DNA of 64,000 nt, taken from assembly GCA_900769405.1 (NCBI GenBank), contig CAAGGL010000008.1, positions 1 to 64,000 on the forward strand, written 5' to 3'. Positions 32,823 to 41,452 of the stretch are shown here, piece by piece (position 1 is the first letter of the stretch; the number at the start of each line of letters is the position of its first letter). The stretch is from an uncultured Alistipes sp. GTDB lineage: Bacteria; Bacteroidota; Bacteroidia; Bacteroidales; Rikenellaceae. The notes under the pieces were generated by a model that was not told the origin of the DNA, ran no database searches, and saw only the letters and a program-made list of their open reading frames with translations. Both the position numbers and the translations under genes were made by a program.

Positions 32823-33854
32823 TTACAATCTAATTCCCTGAGCCTGCAAGGCAATCGTATTGCCGTCGGGGGTGACGAGTGCCGCACCCGTATCGGCTGC
32901 CGTGATATGGCCAATCACATCGATTCCGCCCAAGCGCATAATCTGCTCCTGCAATGCTAACGGCACGGTGAACAGCAGCTCGTAATCGTCGCCGCCATTC
33001 AGCGCCGCAACAACGGGATCAGCATTCAGTTCCTCGGCCATCTGGTTGGTCTGCTGCGAAATAGGGATACGCTCCAAGTAGATGCGCACACCGCAACCCG
33101 ACGCCTTGCAGATCTGCATCACGTCCGACGCCAGGCCGTCCGAGAGGTCGATCATCGACGTGGGGACAATCTGCGCCTCGGCCAACGAATCGATGATATC
33201 GACACGCGCCTCGGGTTTAAGCTGGCGTTGCAGCAGGTATTCGTAACCCTCGAATTTGGGCTGAGGATCGGGCACACCCGACAGTGCACGTTTCTCGCGT
33301 TCGAGCAGATGCAAACCCATATACGCCGCGCCCAAGTTACCCGTAATGCACACCAGATCATTCAGTTGCGCACCGCGACGATAGCACACCTGCGACGCCT
33401 CGGCCGTACCCACAGCCGTCACACTGATCGCAAAACCGGTCAGCGAGGTGGTCGTATCGCCACCAACAAGATCGACATTATAGTCGGCGCACGCGCGATT
33501 GACGCCCTCGTAGAACTCGTCGAGAGCCTCGACCGACATTTTGCTCGACACAGCGATCGAGATGGTCACCTGCTCGGGGCGGGCATTCATCGCCAGAATA
33601 TCGCTCACACCCACCACCACAGTTTTATAGCCGAGGTGTTTCAGCGGGAAGTAGGTCAGATCGAAGTTAATGCCCTCCATCAACATATCGGTCGAAATCA
33701 ACTGCACGCGACCACCGCCGATATCCACAACTGCGGCATCGTCACCAACACCGCAAAGGGTCGAAGGGCGACGATTCTCAAAGTTCGAGGTCAAGTGGTC
33801 GATCAATCCGAACTCACCAAGCGTGGCAATTTCGGTCAGTTTTTTATTGCTCAT
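32823..33854 (-). CDS. thiL: Thiamine-monophosphate kinase
   Basis: 343 residues. Phosphorylates thiamine monophosphate to the diphosphate cofactor. AIR-synthase-like fold with GVGDDAAVVD near residue 36, ISTDMLMEGINF near 54, and GGDTTTS near 132. It has its own promoter, divergent from adk. No thiamine riboswitch was seen upstream. Confidence 0.95.
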   Translation of the reverse strand: MSNKKLTEIATLGEFGLIDHLTSNFENRRPSTLCGVGDDAAVVDIGGGRVQLISTDMLMEGINFDLTYFPLKHLGYKTVVVGVSDILAMNARPEQVTISIAVSSKMSVEALDEFYEGVNRACADYNVDLVGGDTTTSLTGFAISVTAVGTAEASQVCYRRGAQLNDLVCITGNLGAAYMGLHLLEREKRALSGVPDPQPKFEGYEYLLQRQLKPEARVDIIDSLAEAQIVPTSMIDLSDGLASDVMQICKASGCGVRIYLERIPISQQTNQMAEELNADPVVAALNGGDDYELLFTVPLALQEQIMRLGGIDVIGHITAADTGAALVTPDGNTIALQAQGIRL

Positions 33855-33934
33855 AGCGATACCTTTATATAGATTTTGCTCACTAAAATCGACGAAAGCG
33901 ACAAATAGCTAGCCATTATAATTAAAAATTTTTA

Positions 33935-33942
33935 CAAATATA
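33935..33942 (-). promoter_or_regulatory. -7 box of thiL
   Basis: TATATTTG on the minus strand, about 80 bp before the ATG. Confidence 0.55.
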
Positions 33943-33975
33943 GCAAAATATCGTTGTTTTGCAAAAAATAAGACG

Positions 33976-33983
33976 TAAATTTG
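33976..33983 (+). promoter_or_regulatory. -7 box of adk
   Basis: TAAATTTG, 32 bp before the ATG at 34016; it favours that start over the in-frame codon at 33959. Confidence 0.6.
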
Positions 33984-34015
33984 CAGCACGAAAAAACTAT
34001 AAACTCTTAAAAGAT

Positions 34016-34591
34016 ATGTTGAATATCGTTTTGTTCGGCGCACCCGGGTGCGGCAAAGGAACTCAGGCAGCCAAATTGGTCGAGAAATATAACGTAAACC
34101 ACATCTCGACAGGTGCGGTTATCCGTGGCGAAATCAATGCTCAGACCGAGTTGGGTAAGAGTATGGAGGCTTACATCTCGCGTGGCGAGCTGGCTCCCGA
34201 TCAGTTGGTGATCGACATCGTTACTAACTACATCGACAGCCACCGCGATGCTAATGGCAACATCTTCGACGGCTTCCCCCGCACTACCCCGCAGGCCGAG
34301 GCTTTCGACCAGATCCTCTCGGCGCGCGACTTGAAGGTCGATGTGATGATCTATATGGATGTTCCCACCGAGGAGTTGGTGCAGCGAATCTTGTTGCGCG
34401 GTCAGAGCAGCGGTCGTGCCGACGACGCTAACGAGGATGTGATCCGCAACCGAATCCAGATCTACAACGAGCAGACCGCAATCGTGGCTGACTACTACTC
34501 GGCACAAGGTAAGTATGAGGCGGTTGATGGCGTAGGCTCGCTCGACGAGGTATTCGACCGTATCTGCAAGGTAATCGAAAAGTATCTCTAA
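34016..34591 (+). CDS. adk: Adenylate kinase, short-LID form
   Basis: 191 residues. Interconverts ATP + AMP and 2 ADP. P-loop GAPGCGKGTQ at residues 7-16, DGFPRT near 84, and a short LID (LLRGQSSGRADDANE) without the zinc-type insertion. Monocistronic with a clear terminator. Confidence 0.97.
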   Translation: MLNIVLFGAPGCGKGTQAAKLVEKYNVNHISTGAVIRGEINAQTELGKSMEAYISRGELAPDQLVIDIVTNYIDSHRDANGNIFDGFPRTTPQAEAFDQILSARDLKVDVMIYMDVPTEELVQRILLRGQSSGRADDANEDVIRNRIQIYNEQTAIVADYYSAQGKYEAVDGVGSLDEVFDRICKVIEKYL

Positions 34592-34628
34592 TCAATCGTT
34601 AGAGTACCTATATTTGTATTAGCGCTCG

Positions 34629-34664
34629 GCTCGCTGCTCCCAAAAGGAGTGGCGAGCTTTTTTA
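34629..34664 (+). terminator. Terminator of adk
   Basis: Hairpin GCTCGC-CTCC/GGAG-GCGAGC followed by TTTTTT. Confidence 0.9.
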
Positions 34665-34691
34665 TTATAAGGTATCGCGCGCGAAACAAAA

Positions 34692-34718
34692 AGAGCCGCA
34701 CCCCTCGGGTACGGCTCT
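34692..34718 (-). terminator. Terminator of nitronate monooxygenase-like gene
   Basis: Hairpin AGAGCCG-ACCC/GGGT-CGGCTCT followed on the minus strand by TTTTTG, 24 bp after the stop. Confidence 0.8.
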
Positions 34719-34741
34719 AAGTATTGCGTTACAAGAACGAT

Positions 34742-35824
34742 TTACGCCTCGAACTTAGCCTTGAAGTTCTGAAACTCCTCACGCAACGACGAGATCAATT
34801 CGCGTACGCTCTCGATCTTGGTCGTGCGCCAAGCATTCGAGCCACAGAATGCATAACCGTGCTCCATACGACCCTTGAAGGCGTTGTAGAGCGCCAACAT
34901 AATACAATAGGGCGAGTTGGTCACATCGCACGTCTTGATGCAGTTGAACGGACACGCCTTAGGCTTCTTCAAGCCCTCGCCAACCTTTTCGAGGAAAGGT
35001 CCGCGAACAGCGCGACCGGGCATACCGACCGGACTCTGAATGATGGTGATATCCTCCTCCTGGGCGTCCACATATGTCTGCTTGAAAGCAGGCGCGGCAT
35101 CGCACTCCTCAGTGGCAACGAAGCGTGTTCCCATCTGAACGCCATCGGCTCCCAACTGCATCGTACGATAGATATCTTCTCCCGTGTAAATTCCTCCGGC
35201 AGCAATGACCGGAATATAGACATTGTGCTGCTCGCCAAACTCGCGAACCTCCTTGACAACCTCGGGCAGCACCGTTTCGAGCGCATACTGCTCATCGTGG
35301 ATCTGATTGTGCTTGAAGCCCAGGTGACCACCGGCCTTCGGACCCTCAACCACAATGGCGTCAGGAATGTAGTTGTAGTTAGCCAGCCACTTCTCGCACA
35401 GCAACTTGGCTGCACGTGCCGACGATACGATAGGTGCAAGTTTGGTCTTGGCACCCTCGGTCAAGAACGAGGGCAGGTTCAAGGGCAGTCCTGCACCCGA
35501 AAAGATGATGTCCGCCTTCTCGGCGATCGCGGTCTTAACCATATCCGCAAAATTGGACATAGCGACCATCACATTGACGCCGATAATACCGCGCGATGCC
35601 TCACGAGCCTTGCGCAACTCCTCTTTCAGGCCCCAAATGCTGGCCTCATTGTAGTCGCTCGAATGCTCCTTGTAGATCACGCCCAGACCGGCCGACGAGA
35701 TAACGCCGACACCGCCCTCGTTAGCCACTGCCGAGGCCAAACCCGAAAGCGAAACGCCGACGCCCATACCGCCCTGAATGATGGGTATGCGGGCGAGTAG
35801 GTCTCCGATTTTGAGTGATTTCAT
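34742..35824 (-). CDS. Nitronate monooxygenase / FabK-like flavin oxidoreductase
   Basis: 360 residues. FMN-dependent TIM-barrel protein. N-terminal PIIQGGMGVGVS near residue 14, VEGPKAGGHLG near 165, AAGGI near 215, and GTRFVATEE near 240. The C-terminal CPFNCIKTC...PYC cluster of cysteines is unusual for simple nitronate monooxygenases. Family members either oxidise nitronates or reduce enoyl-ACP (FabK); the sequence does not settle this. The ATG at 35824 was chosen; the upstream extension to 35917 reaches the promoter. Confidence 0.82.
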   Translation of the reverse strand: MKSLKIGDLLARIPIIQGGMGVGVSLSGLASAVANEGGVGVISSAGLGVIYKEHSSDYNEASIWGLKEELRKAREASRGIIGVNVMVAMSNFADMVKTAIAEKADIIFSGAGLPLNLPSFLTEGAKTKLAPIVSSARAAKLLCEKWLANYNYIPDAIVVEGPKAGGHLGFKHNQIHDEQYALETVLPEVVKEVREFGEQHNVYIPVIAAGGIYTGEDIYRTMQLGADGVQMGTRFVATEECDAAPAFKQTYVDAQEEDITIIQSPVGMPGRAVRGPFLEKVGEGLKKPKACPFNCIKTCDVTNSPYCIMLALYNAFKGRMEHGYAFCGSNAWRTTKIESVRELISSLREEFQNFKAKFEA

Positions 35825-35902
35825 TTCGTTAAGTTTTTTGTAATACATTGATTGCGTAGCGAGGCGGCGGGTCGCCCCAAGACCGCTTTCGCATACAGCT
35901 GC

Positions 35903-35910
35903 CAAAGATA
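35903..35910 (-). promoter_or_regulatory. -7 box of nitronate monooxygenase-like gene
   Basis: TATCTTTG on the minus strand; leader of about 70 nt. Confidence 0.6.
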
Positions 35911-35952
35911 CAAACAAACCTCGAAATTATCCTAAAATTCTTATAAATTTTA

Positions 35953-36621
35953 CTATTTTGCCGACAAATCGACCAAAAAGCGCACAAAATCCCCCTTAGG
36001 GGTCATACAGAACGGGCAGTAGCAATCCTCGTGTTCGCAGTCGCTCGTGTTGCCGCACACGGGGCAGACGGCATATCCCGACGGTGCCGCACAGCGTCCC
36101 TCGCTGACCAGCGCACACTGTTCGAGCAGCAGAATGTGTTTCACATCGCTACCCGACGCCCACGCTACAACACGCGCCGCATAGTTCGATTTATCTTCGA
36201 GGGCATAGACGATCGACTGCTCGTGGCGACCATCGACCAGATAACGCTCCAAGGCGATACTACGAGCAAAACCCGTAGTCACCGTGCCCACCTCGGGCGA
36301 CAGCGCACGACGCACGTAGCGACTCCCGAGTTTATTCAGCGCACGCATATAGTTGCGCACGTGGATCATCTCCGAGTGAGCCAGCGCGTTATAAAGCTGC
36401 ATTTGGAGCCTATTCTCGGCGTGTTGCGCCAGCTCGGCCTCGTGTTCATATTGGGCGACCGAGGCGAGCTTCAACCCGCAAATCTGCTTCAAATCCTCGA
36501 TGGTCGTTGCCCACATCGGACGATCGGGAGCCCCAAGATCCCGACGGGCATATCCATAACTTGCGCTCAGTGCCGCCAGCGACACCAAGATCGATACAAA
36601 AAGCATTGTAGAAAATTTCAT
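35953..36621 (-). CDS. Exported rubrerythrin-like ferritin-fold protein
   Basis: 222 residues. N-terminal signal peptide (about 1-24). A helical bundle follows with glutamate-rich segments and one clear ExxH (SEMIH near 85). The second expected ExxH is altered to DVKH near 163. The C-terminus has a zinc-ribbon/rubredoxin-like CPVCG...CPFC pair. Rubrerythrins reduce hydrogen peroxide in the cytoplasm of anaerobes; an exported version with one altered ligand is unusual, and may only bind iron or act as an envelope peroxidase. The ATG at 36621 matches the signal peptide start. Confidence 0.72.
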   Translation of the reverse strand: MKFSTMLFVSILVSLAALSASYGYARRDLGAPDRPMWATTIEDLKQICGLKLASVAQYEHEAELAQHAENRLQMQLYNALAHSEMIHVRNYMRALNKLGSRYVRRALSPEVGTVTTGFARSIALERYLVDGRHEQSIVYALEDKSNYAARVVAWASGSDVKHILLLEQCALVSEGRCAAPSGYAVCPVCGNTSDCEHEDCYCPFCMTPKGDFVRFLVDLSAK

Positions 36622-36712
36622 AACCAACAGCGTATTGCCGAATGTGGCTCCGTTGCCACATTTCGCAACCTTCTGTTGCACAAATTATGCCCTCTGCAAC
36701 AAAATCGACTCA

Positions 36713-36777
36713 AAAACCGACCACCCAAAAGCACAAAACCGACCGCCCAAGGCACAAAACCCTCCACCCCAAAACAC
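36713..36777. repeat. Three degenerate 22-bp tandem repeats
   Basis: Units at 36713-36734, 36735-36755 and 36756-36777 share AAAACC-GACC-CCCAA-GCAC with mismatches in the third. They lie between the rubrerythrin-like gene and the ompH terminator, in the likely control region of the former. Confidence 0.6.
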
Positions 36778-36780
36778 AAA

Positions 36781-36808
36781 AAAGCCGCACCCCTCGGGGC
36801 ACGGCTTT
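36781..36808 (-). terminator. Terminator of uppS-bamA-ompH-ompH operon
   Basis: Hairpin AAAGCCG-ACCCC/GGGG-CGGCTTT followed on the minus strand by a T-rich run, 21 bp after the second ompH stop. Confidence 0.8.
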
Positions 36809-36828
36809 AACCATTGCAAGGTGGGTGA

Positions 36829-37341
36829 TTACTTAATACCCAACTCAGTCTTAACAGCGGGCAGAAGGTCTGTTACCTGAGCCTCGTCGATGTAGATCAT
36901 ACTACCTGCTGCCAGGTCGATAACCACTGCGTAGCCACCAGCCTTCGCTACCTTCTCGATAGCTGCCATTGCCTTCTCCTGAATGGGAGTAAACAACTCC
37001 TGCTGCTTCTTGTTAAAATCCTCGCTTGCTACCTGCTGGAACTGCGCCAAACGGTTGTTCAACTCGTTCAACTCCTTCTCAGCTACCTGACGCTCCAAGT
37101 CCTTCATTGTCGACTGCTTCTTCTGGAAGTCAGCGAGCTTGTTGTTGAACTCAACCTGAACCTCCTCGATCTGTGCGTTCAACTCAGTTGCGTATGCCTG
37201 CAAATCGGTCTGCATCTGAGTGGTTTCGGGCATCAACGAGATCAGCTCCTGCGAGTTGATACGGCCCATTTTCTGAGCGAAAAGCGAAGTCGAGCTGAGC
37301 ACCAGCGCAACTACAAGGGTTAGCTTGATAAGTTTTTTCAT
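36829..37341 (-). CDS. OmpH/Skp-family periplasmic chaperone (second copy)
   Basis: 170 residues with a signal peptide ending SLFAQ. Typical OmpH layout: a short N-terminal strand (MGRINSQELISLMPE), a long coiled coil of Glu/Gln/Lys-rich helices (45-125) and C-terminal strands (GYAVVIDLAAGSMIYID, VTDLLPAVKTELG). It binds unfolded outer-membrane proteins on the way to BamA. Tandem with a paralogue 27 bp upstream, in the bamA operon. Confidence 0.92.
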   Translation of the reverse strand: MKKLIKLTLVVALVLSSTSLFAQKMGRINSQELISLMPETTQMQTDLQAYATELNAQIEEVQVEFNNKLADFQKKQSTMKDLERQVAEKELNELNNRLAQFQQVASEDFNKKQQELFTPIQEKAMAAIEKVAKAGGYAVVIDLAAGSMIYIDEAQVTDLLPAVKTELGIK

Positions 37342-37368
37342 AATTGTGTATTAAAAGTTTTTTGATTG

Positions 37369-37875
37369 TTATTTCACCAATTTGATCACCGCCTCGGTAC
37401 GATTAACCTCGGGCGAGTAGTAGAGCATCGTGGCGTTCGAGGCGATATCCAGCACCAAATCGAAACCATTCTCCTTGGCATACGACTCGATAGCCTTGAA
37501 TACGCGCTCCTGAATCGGCTGAATCAGTTCGATGCGTTTCTTCATCATCGTACCCTCGTTGCCGAAGATCGACTCCTGAAACTTCACTGTCTCCGACTCC
37601 TTTTCGAGGATCTCGTTCTCGCGCATTGCACGTGTTGCCGCCGAGAGGTTAGCCTTCTGCTGCTGGTAGCTGTTATAGAGAGCCTCGATTTGCTGATACT
37701 TCGCATCGACCTGCTGCTGATAGCTCTGAGCCAGATTGTCGAGCTGCACCAATGCGTTGTTGTACTCCTTGATCGATTTGAAAATCTTCTCGCTATCGAC
37801 CACCATATAGTTCTGCGCCGAAGCAACACCCATAAATGCCGCTACGCCAAGCAATAATGCAAAAATCTTTTTCAT
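37369..37875 (-). CDS. OmpH/Skp-family periplasmic chaperone (first copy)
   Basis: 168 residues, signal peptide ending VASAQ. Same architecture as the following paralogue but low residue identity: NYMVVDSEKIFKSI start, long coiled coil, then GFDLVLDIASNATMLYYSPEVNRTEAVIK. The DSE-IF-S pattern is close to classic Skp. It lies 36 bp after bamA, so the two chaperones may serve different clients or form mixed trimers (inference). Confidence 0.92.
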   Translation of the reverse strand: MKKIFALLLGVAAFMGVASAQNYMVVDSEKIFKSIKEYNNALVQLDNLAQSYQQQVDAKYQQIEALYNSYQQQKANLSAATRAMRENEILEKESETVKFQESIFGNEGTMMKKRIELIQPIQERVFKAIESYAKENGFDLVLDIASNATMLYYSPEVNRTEAVIKLVK

Positions 37876-37911
37876 CGTTGTATCAGTTTTTAGTTGGTTC
37901 GTTTTGTTCGA

Positions 37912-40512
37912 TTAGAACTGCTGACCGATCATAAAGTGGAATTGGCTACCACTACGCTTCGAGCCACCAGCTGCGGGATCGAAGCCCCACGCCCAGTCGA
38001 TACCGAGCATACCCACAACGGGCAGATACATACGCACGCCCGCACCGGCCGAACGCTTGATCTTGAAGGGTGAGAACTCCTTCCACGAGTTGAAACCGTT
38101 ACCACCCTCAGCAAATACCAATCCATAGATCGTCGATGAAGGCTTCATAATAAGCGGGTAACGCAACTCTACCGTATATTTATTATATACGCGCGAGTAA
38201 CCCATACTATTGTTGCCAACGGGGTTCAAGGCGCTATCCTCGTAACCGCGCAGACGGATCACATCAACACCATAGACGCTATAACCCGACATACCGTCAC
38301 CACCCACGTCGTAGAGTTCAAAGGGCGAGAGTTTGTTAGCGTTGTAGTTACCCAAGAAACCCATCTCGGCACTTGCCATCAGCACCAGGTTATTATTCTT
38401 GGTCAGCGGGTAGAACCACTGAGCCTTCAAATCCCACTTATGGTACTCGATCCAGCGGTAGCGCTCCTGATCGGTCATCGCCTTGTTGCTATAATCTTTA
38501 CCATCCCAGAGCGAGTGCGGAGGCGTAACGGCCATCGACACCGTGAACTCCGAACCACGACGAGGATACAGCGGCTGATCGACCGAGTTACGCGACAAGA
38601 CTGCACGCAGTGCAACCACATTCGCCTTACCGTTCTTCATAATGAAGTAGTCCCAATCTTTCAGTGCATAACGCTGATAAGCCAACTCGGTGTAGAGCGT
38701 GAAGTAGGGGTCGGGCCAATTCAATCGGCGACCCAAACCTGCCGAAACACCCATAGCACGGAAGTGCTTGCTTGCCTGCTGCCATACGTAGTAGGCGTCA
38801 TTCTCCTCCGACCAGTGGAAACCGATGGTCAGCGAGTTGGGTTTCTTACCGCCCAACCAAGGCTCGGTGAACGAAACCGACGCCGACTTATAGTAGGTAC
38901 CGTTGGTCTGAGCCGTAATGTTCAGGCGCTGGTTCTGACCCTGCGGATAGGGACGCCAAGCACCCTTCTTGAAGAATCGCTTAACCGACAGGTTGTTCAG
39001 CGTGATACCGACCGAACCTACGAAGGTATTAGCACCCCAACCACCGGCGATATTGAACTGGTCCGATGCGGTCTCCTCCAAGCCCCACGATACATCAACC
39101 AACTCGTTGCTCACGGGCTGAATGTTGGGAACCATATTCTCGGCATTGAAGTGACCCATTGCACCCAGCGTACGCATAGTCTGCATCAGCAGTGCGCGGT
39201 TGTACAACTCACCGGGGCGAGTATAGAGCTCACGACGGATAACCTCATCGTCCAAGCGGTCGTTACCCGTAATGTGTACATCGTTAATCGAAAACTGCTT
39301 ACCCTCGAAAATCTTCAATTCGAGGTCGATCGAGTCGGCACCCACGATGATCTCGGCGGGGTCGATCTGCGACATCAGGTAACCCGTATTCTGGTAGCTC
39401 GACTTAACCGAAACTGCCTCGGGATCCTCCTCACGACCGATACCCAGACGCTTGTGCAAGGTCTTCTTATCGTATGTATCGCCCGGCTTAATGCCCAACA
39501 TCTGATCCAAAGCCTCGGTCGGATAGACACTGTTACCAACCCACGAGATGTCGCGATAGTAGTACTTGTTGCCCTCCGAAACATCGATCTTGATACCGAT
39601 ACGCTTCTCGTTGATCGTATAGATCGAGTCTTTCAAGATCGTTGCGTTACGATAACCCTTCGAGTTGTAGAAATCGACGATATTAATCTTATCGTTCTCA
39701 AACTCCTCCTCATTGAGTTTCGTATTTGCGAAGAAGTTGATGCTCTTCTGGTGGGTCTTCTTCATCGTGCGGCGCAGACGCTTGTCCTTGAACGAGTCAT
39801 TACCCGAGAATACAATCTCGCCAATCTTCACTCGCTCGTTCTTCTTGATCACGAATGTAACATTCACTGCGTTCTTAACCGTCGTATCGTTATCGATGCG
39901 GGGCGTAACCTCGGCATTGCGGAAGCCCTTCTCGGCGTAGTACTCCTTGATGAGCTTGGTATTCTTGTCGAGAATGTAGTCCGACAACTCGCCATTGCGT
40001 TTGAGCTTCAACTTATCGACGATGTCGCTCGCCTGAGCACGACCAATGCCCTCGAACAACCAACGGAACACGCGGGGACGCTCCTGCAACATAATCGTCA
40101 GGTCAACGCTGTCGCCATCGATCTCGGCACCGATCTTCACGTCCGAGAAGTAGCGCTGGCTCCACAAACGAGCCTCAGCCTGCTTGATGTAGTTACCCGG
40201 AATGTAGGCCGAATCACCGCGAACAATACCCGACGTTGCCGCCAAGATGTTGGGATCGAGGTACTTAATACCCTGCACCTTAATGTCGCGAACGATATAT
40301 CGCTTCGGGCGACGGTAATCCATCATCGGGGCGTCCTCGGGGAATTGAGGCTGCTCCTCGACCTGCTCCTCCGTTGCGGTTGTTTGCTCCGTTACTTGCT
40401 CTGTCGCTTCGTCAGCTGCGGGTGCGGGTGCAGGCTGCTGTTCCTGCGCCTTCAAGCCCCAAATGGTAAACATCATTGCCGCTACAAGCGATGCTATTCG
40501 GAATTTTCTCAT
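37912..40512 (-). CDS. bamA: Outer-membrane protein assembly factor BamA
   Basis: 866 residues: signal peptide, a Glu/Gln/Ala-rich linker (25-60), about five POTRA repeats (from IVRDIKVQGIKYLDP near 72 to about 470), and a C-terminal 16-strand barrel domain ending in aromatic residue F (GQQF), as expected for an outer-membrane beta-barrel. The barrel carries a VRLRGYEDS segment, the BamA-type VRGF/Y loop motif. Inserts barrel proteins into the outer membrane. Between uppS and the two ompH genes. Confidence 0.96.
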   Translation of the reverse strand: MRKFRIASLVAAMMFTIWGLKAQEQQPAPAPAADEATEQVTEQTTATEEQVEEQPQFPEDAPMMDYRRPKRYIVRDIKVQGIKYLDPNILAATSGIVRGDSAYIPGNYIKQAEARLWSQRYFSDVKIGAEIDGDSVDLTIMLQERPRVFRWLFEGIGRAQASDIVDKLKLKRNGELSDYILDKNTKLIKEYYAEKGFRNAEVTPRIDNDTTVKNAVNVTFVIKKNERVKIGEIVFSGNDSFKDKRLRRTMKKTHQKSINFFANTKLNEEEFENDKINIVDFYNSKGYRNATILKDSIYTINEKRIGIKIDVSEGNKYYYRDISWVGNSVYPTEALDQMLGIKPGDTYDKKTLHKRLGIGREEDPEAVSVKSSYQNTGYLMSQIDPAEIIVGADSIDLELKIFEGKQFSINDVHITGNDRLDDEVIRRELYTRPGELYNRALLMQTMRTLGAMGHFNAENMVPNIQPVSNELVDVSWGLEETASDQFNIAGGWGANTFVGSVGITLNNLSVKRFFKKGAWRPYPQGQNQRLNITAQTNGTYYKSASVSFTEPWLGGKKPNSLTIGFHWSEENDAYYVWQQASKHFRAMGVSAGLGRRLNWPDPYFTLYTELAYQRYALKDWDYFIMKNGKANVVALRAVLSRNSVDQPLYPRRGSEFTVSMAVTPPHSLWDGKDYSNKAMTDQERYRWIEYHKWDLKAQWFYPLTKNNNLVLMASAEMGFLGNYNANKLSPFELYDVGGDGMSGYSVYGVDVIRLRGYEDSALNPVGNNSMGYSRVYNKYTVELRYPLIMKPSSTIYGLVFAEGGNGFNSWKEFSPFKIKRSAGAGVRMYLPVVGMLGIDWAWGFDPAAGGSKRSGSQFHFMIGQQF

Positions 40513-40547
40513 TGTTATCAGTTTGTGTCTAATATATTCTGTTTTAA

Positions 40548-41264
40548 CTATTTACTAACCAAGCCAAAGCGACGATCACGATGCATATAGCTCTCGATCG
40601 CACGCTCAAACTCCTCCTCGGTGAAGTCGGGCCACAGTACCTCGGTGAAGTACAGTTCCGTGTAAGCCGACTGCCACAGCAGGAAATTACTCAAACGGCA
40701 CTCGCCACTTGTGCGGATCATCAGGTCGGGATCGGGCACACCCGCCGACAAGAGATGCTGCGCAACCGTCGCTGCCGTAATATCCTCAGCCGCATACTTA
40801 CCCTCGGCCACCTCCGCCGCAATTCGACGCACAGCCGCCGTGAGTTCGCTACGCGAGCTGTAATTGAATGCCAAAATAAGCGTAAGACGCTCACCCGCAG
40901 CGGTTTCGCTCTCGATGCGCTCGATATACGAGAGCACCTTCTCCGAGAAACCTGCGCGATCGCCCATCACCTTCACCTGCACGCCTTGGCGCTGCAACTC
41001 GGGCGACTCGTTGATCACGCTCTTGCAGAAAAGCTCCATAATCGCATTCACCTCCGCCTCGGGGCGACCCCAATTCTCGGTCGAGAAGGCATAGACGGTC
41101 AGGTAGCGCACGCCCAGACGAGCCGACGCCTTGATCGCATCGCGCAGGCGCTGCACGCCCTCGATGTGACCCTCGACACGCTCCTTGCCGCGCTGCTTGG
41201 CCCAGCGGCCATTGCCGTCCATAATGATGGCAACGTGTTGCGGTATGTTTCTCTTTTCGCTCAT
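40548..41264 (-). CDS. uppS: Isoprenyl transferase (undecaprenyl diphosphate synthase)
   Basis: 238 residues. Makes the C55 lipid carrier for peptidoglycan and surface glycans. Catalytic IMDGNGRWAKQRG near residue 14, YAFSTENWGRP near 68, and the C-terminal DPDLMIRTSGECRLSNFLLWQSAYTE region. First gene of the operon with bamA and ompH; a -7 box lies at 41341-41348. Confidence 0.97.
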   Translation of the reverse strand: MSEKRNIPQHVAIIMDGNGRWAKQRGKERVEGHIEGVQRLRDAIKASARLGVRYLTVYAFSTENWGRPEAEVNAIMELFCKSVINESPELQRQGVQVKVMGDRAGFSEKVLSYIERIESETAAGERLTLILAFNYSSRSELTAAVRRIAAEVAEGKYAAEDITAATVAQHLLSAGVPDPDLMIRTSGECRLSNFLLWQSAYTELYFTEVLWPDFTEEEFERAIESYMHRDRRFGLVSK

Positions 41265-41340
41265 TTTGTTTTCGTGACTTTCGTCCTCGGTTTTTGCCTC
41301 ACGCGCACGGGTGCGAGCGCAAAAATCCGCATTAAGGATG

Positions 41341-41348
41341 CAAAGATA
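41341..41348 (-). promoter_or_regulatory. -7 box of uppS-bamA-ompH operon
   Basis: TATCTTTG on the minus strand, about 77 bp before the uppS ATG. Confidence 0.6.
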
Positions 41349-41452
41349 TGTAAAATTATTCGCAGATCAGCTATTTTGGCCTATCCTTTTTTCGATTTTA
41401 TCGTTTGAGCGGCCTCTCGACCACCCAAAATCGACCCAATCGCGCCCCTCAT

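Noticed and set aside
33855..33958. Thiamine riboswitch before thiL
   Set aside because: No conserved TPP-riboswitch core was seen in the short leader; only -7 boxes for thiL and adk are apparent.
38440..40590. 716-codon open frame on the plus strand opposite bamA
   Set aside because: It lies antisense to a well-supported bamA and has no protein-family features. Long antisense frames are common here because of GC-rich codon bias.
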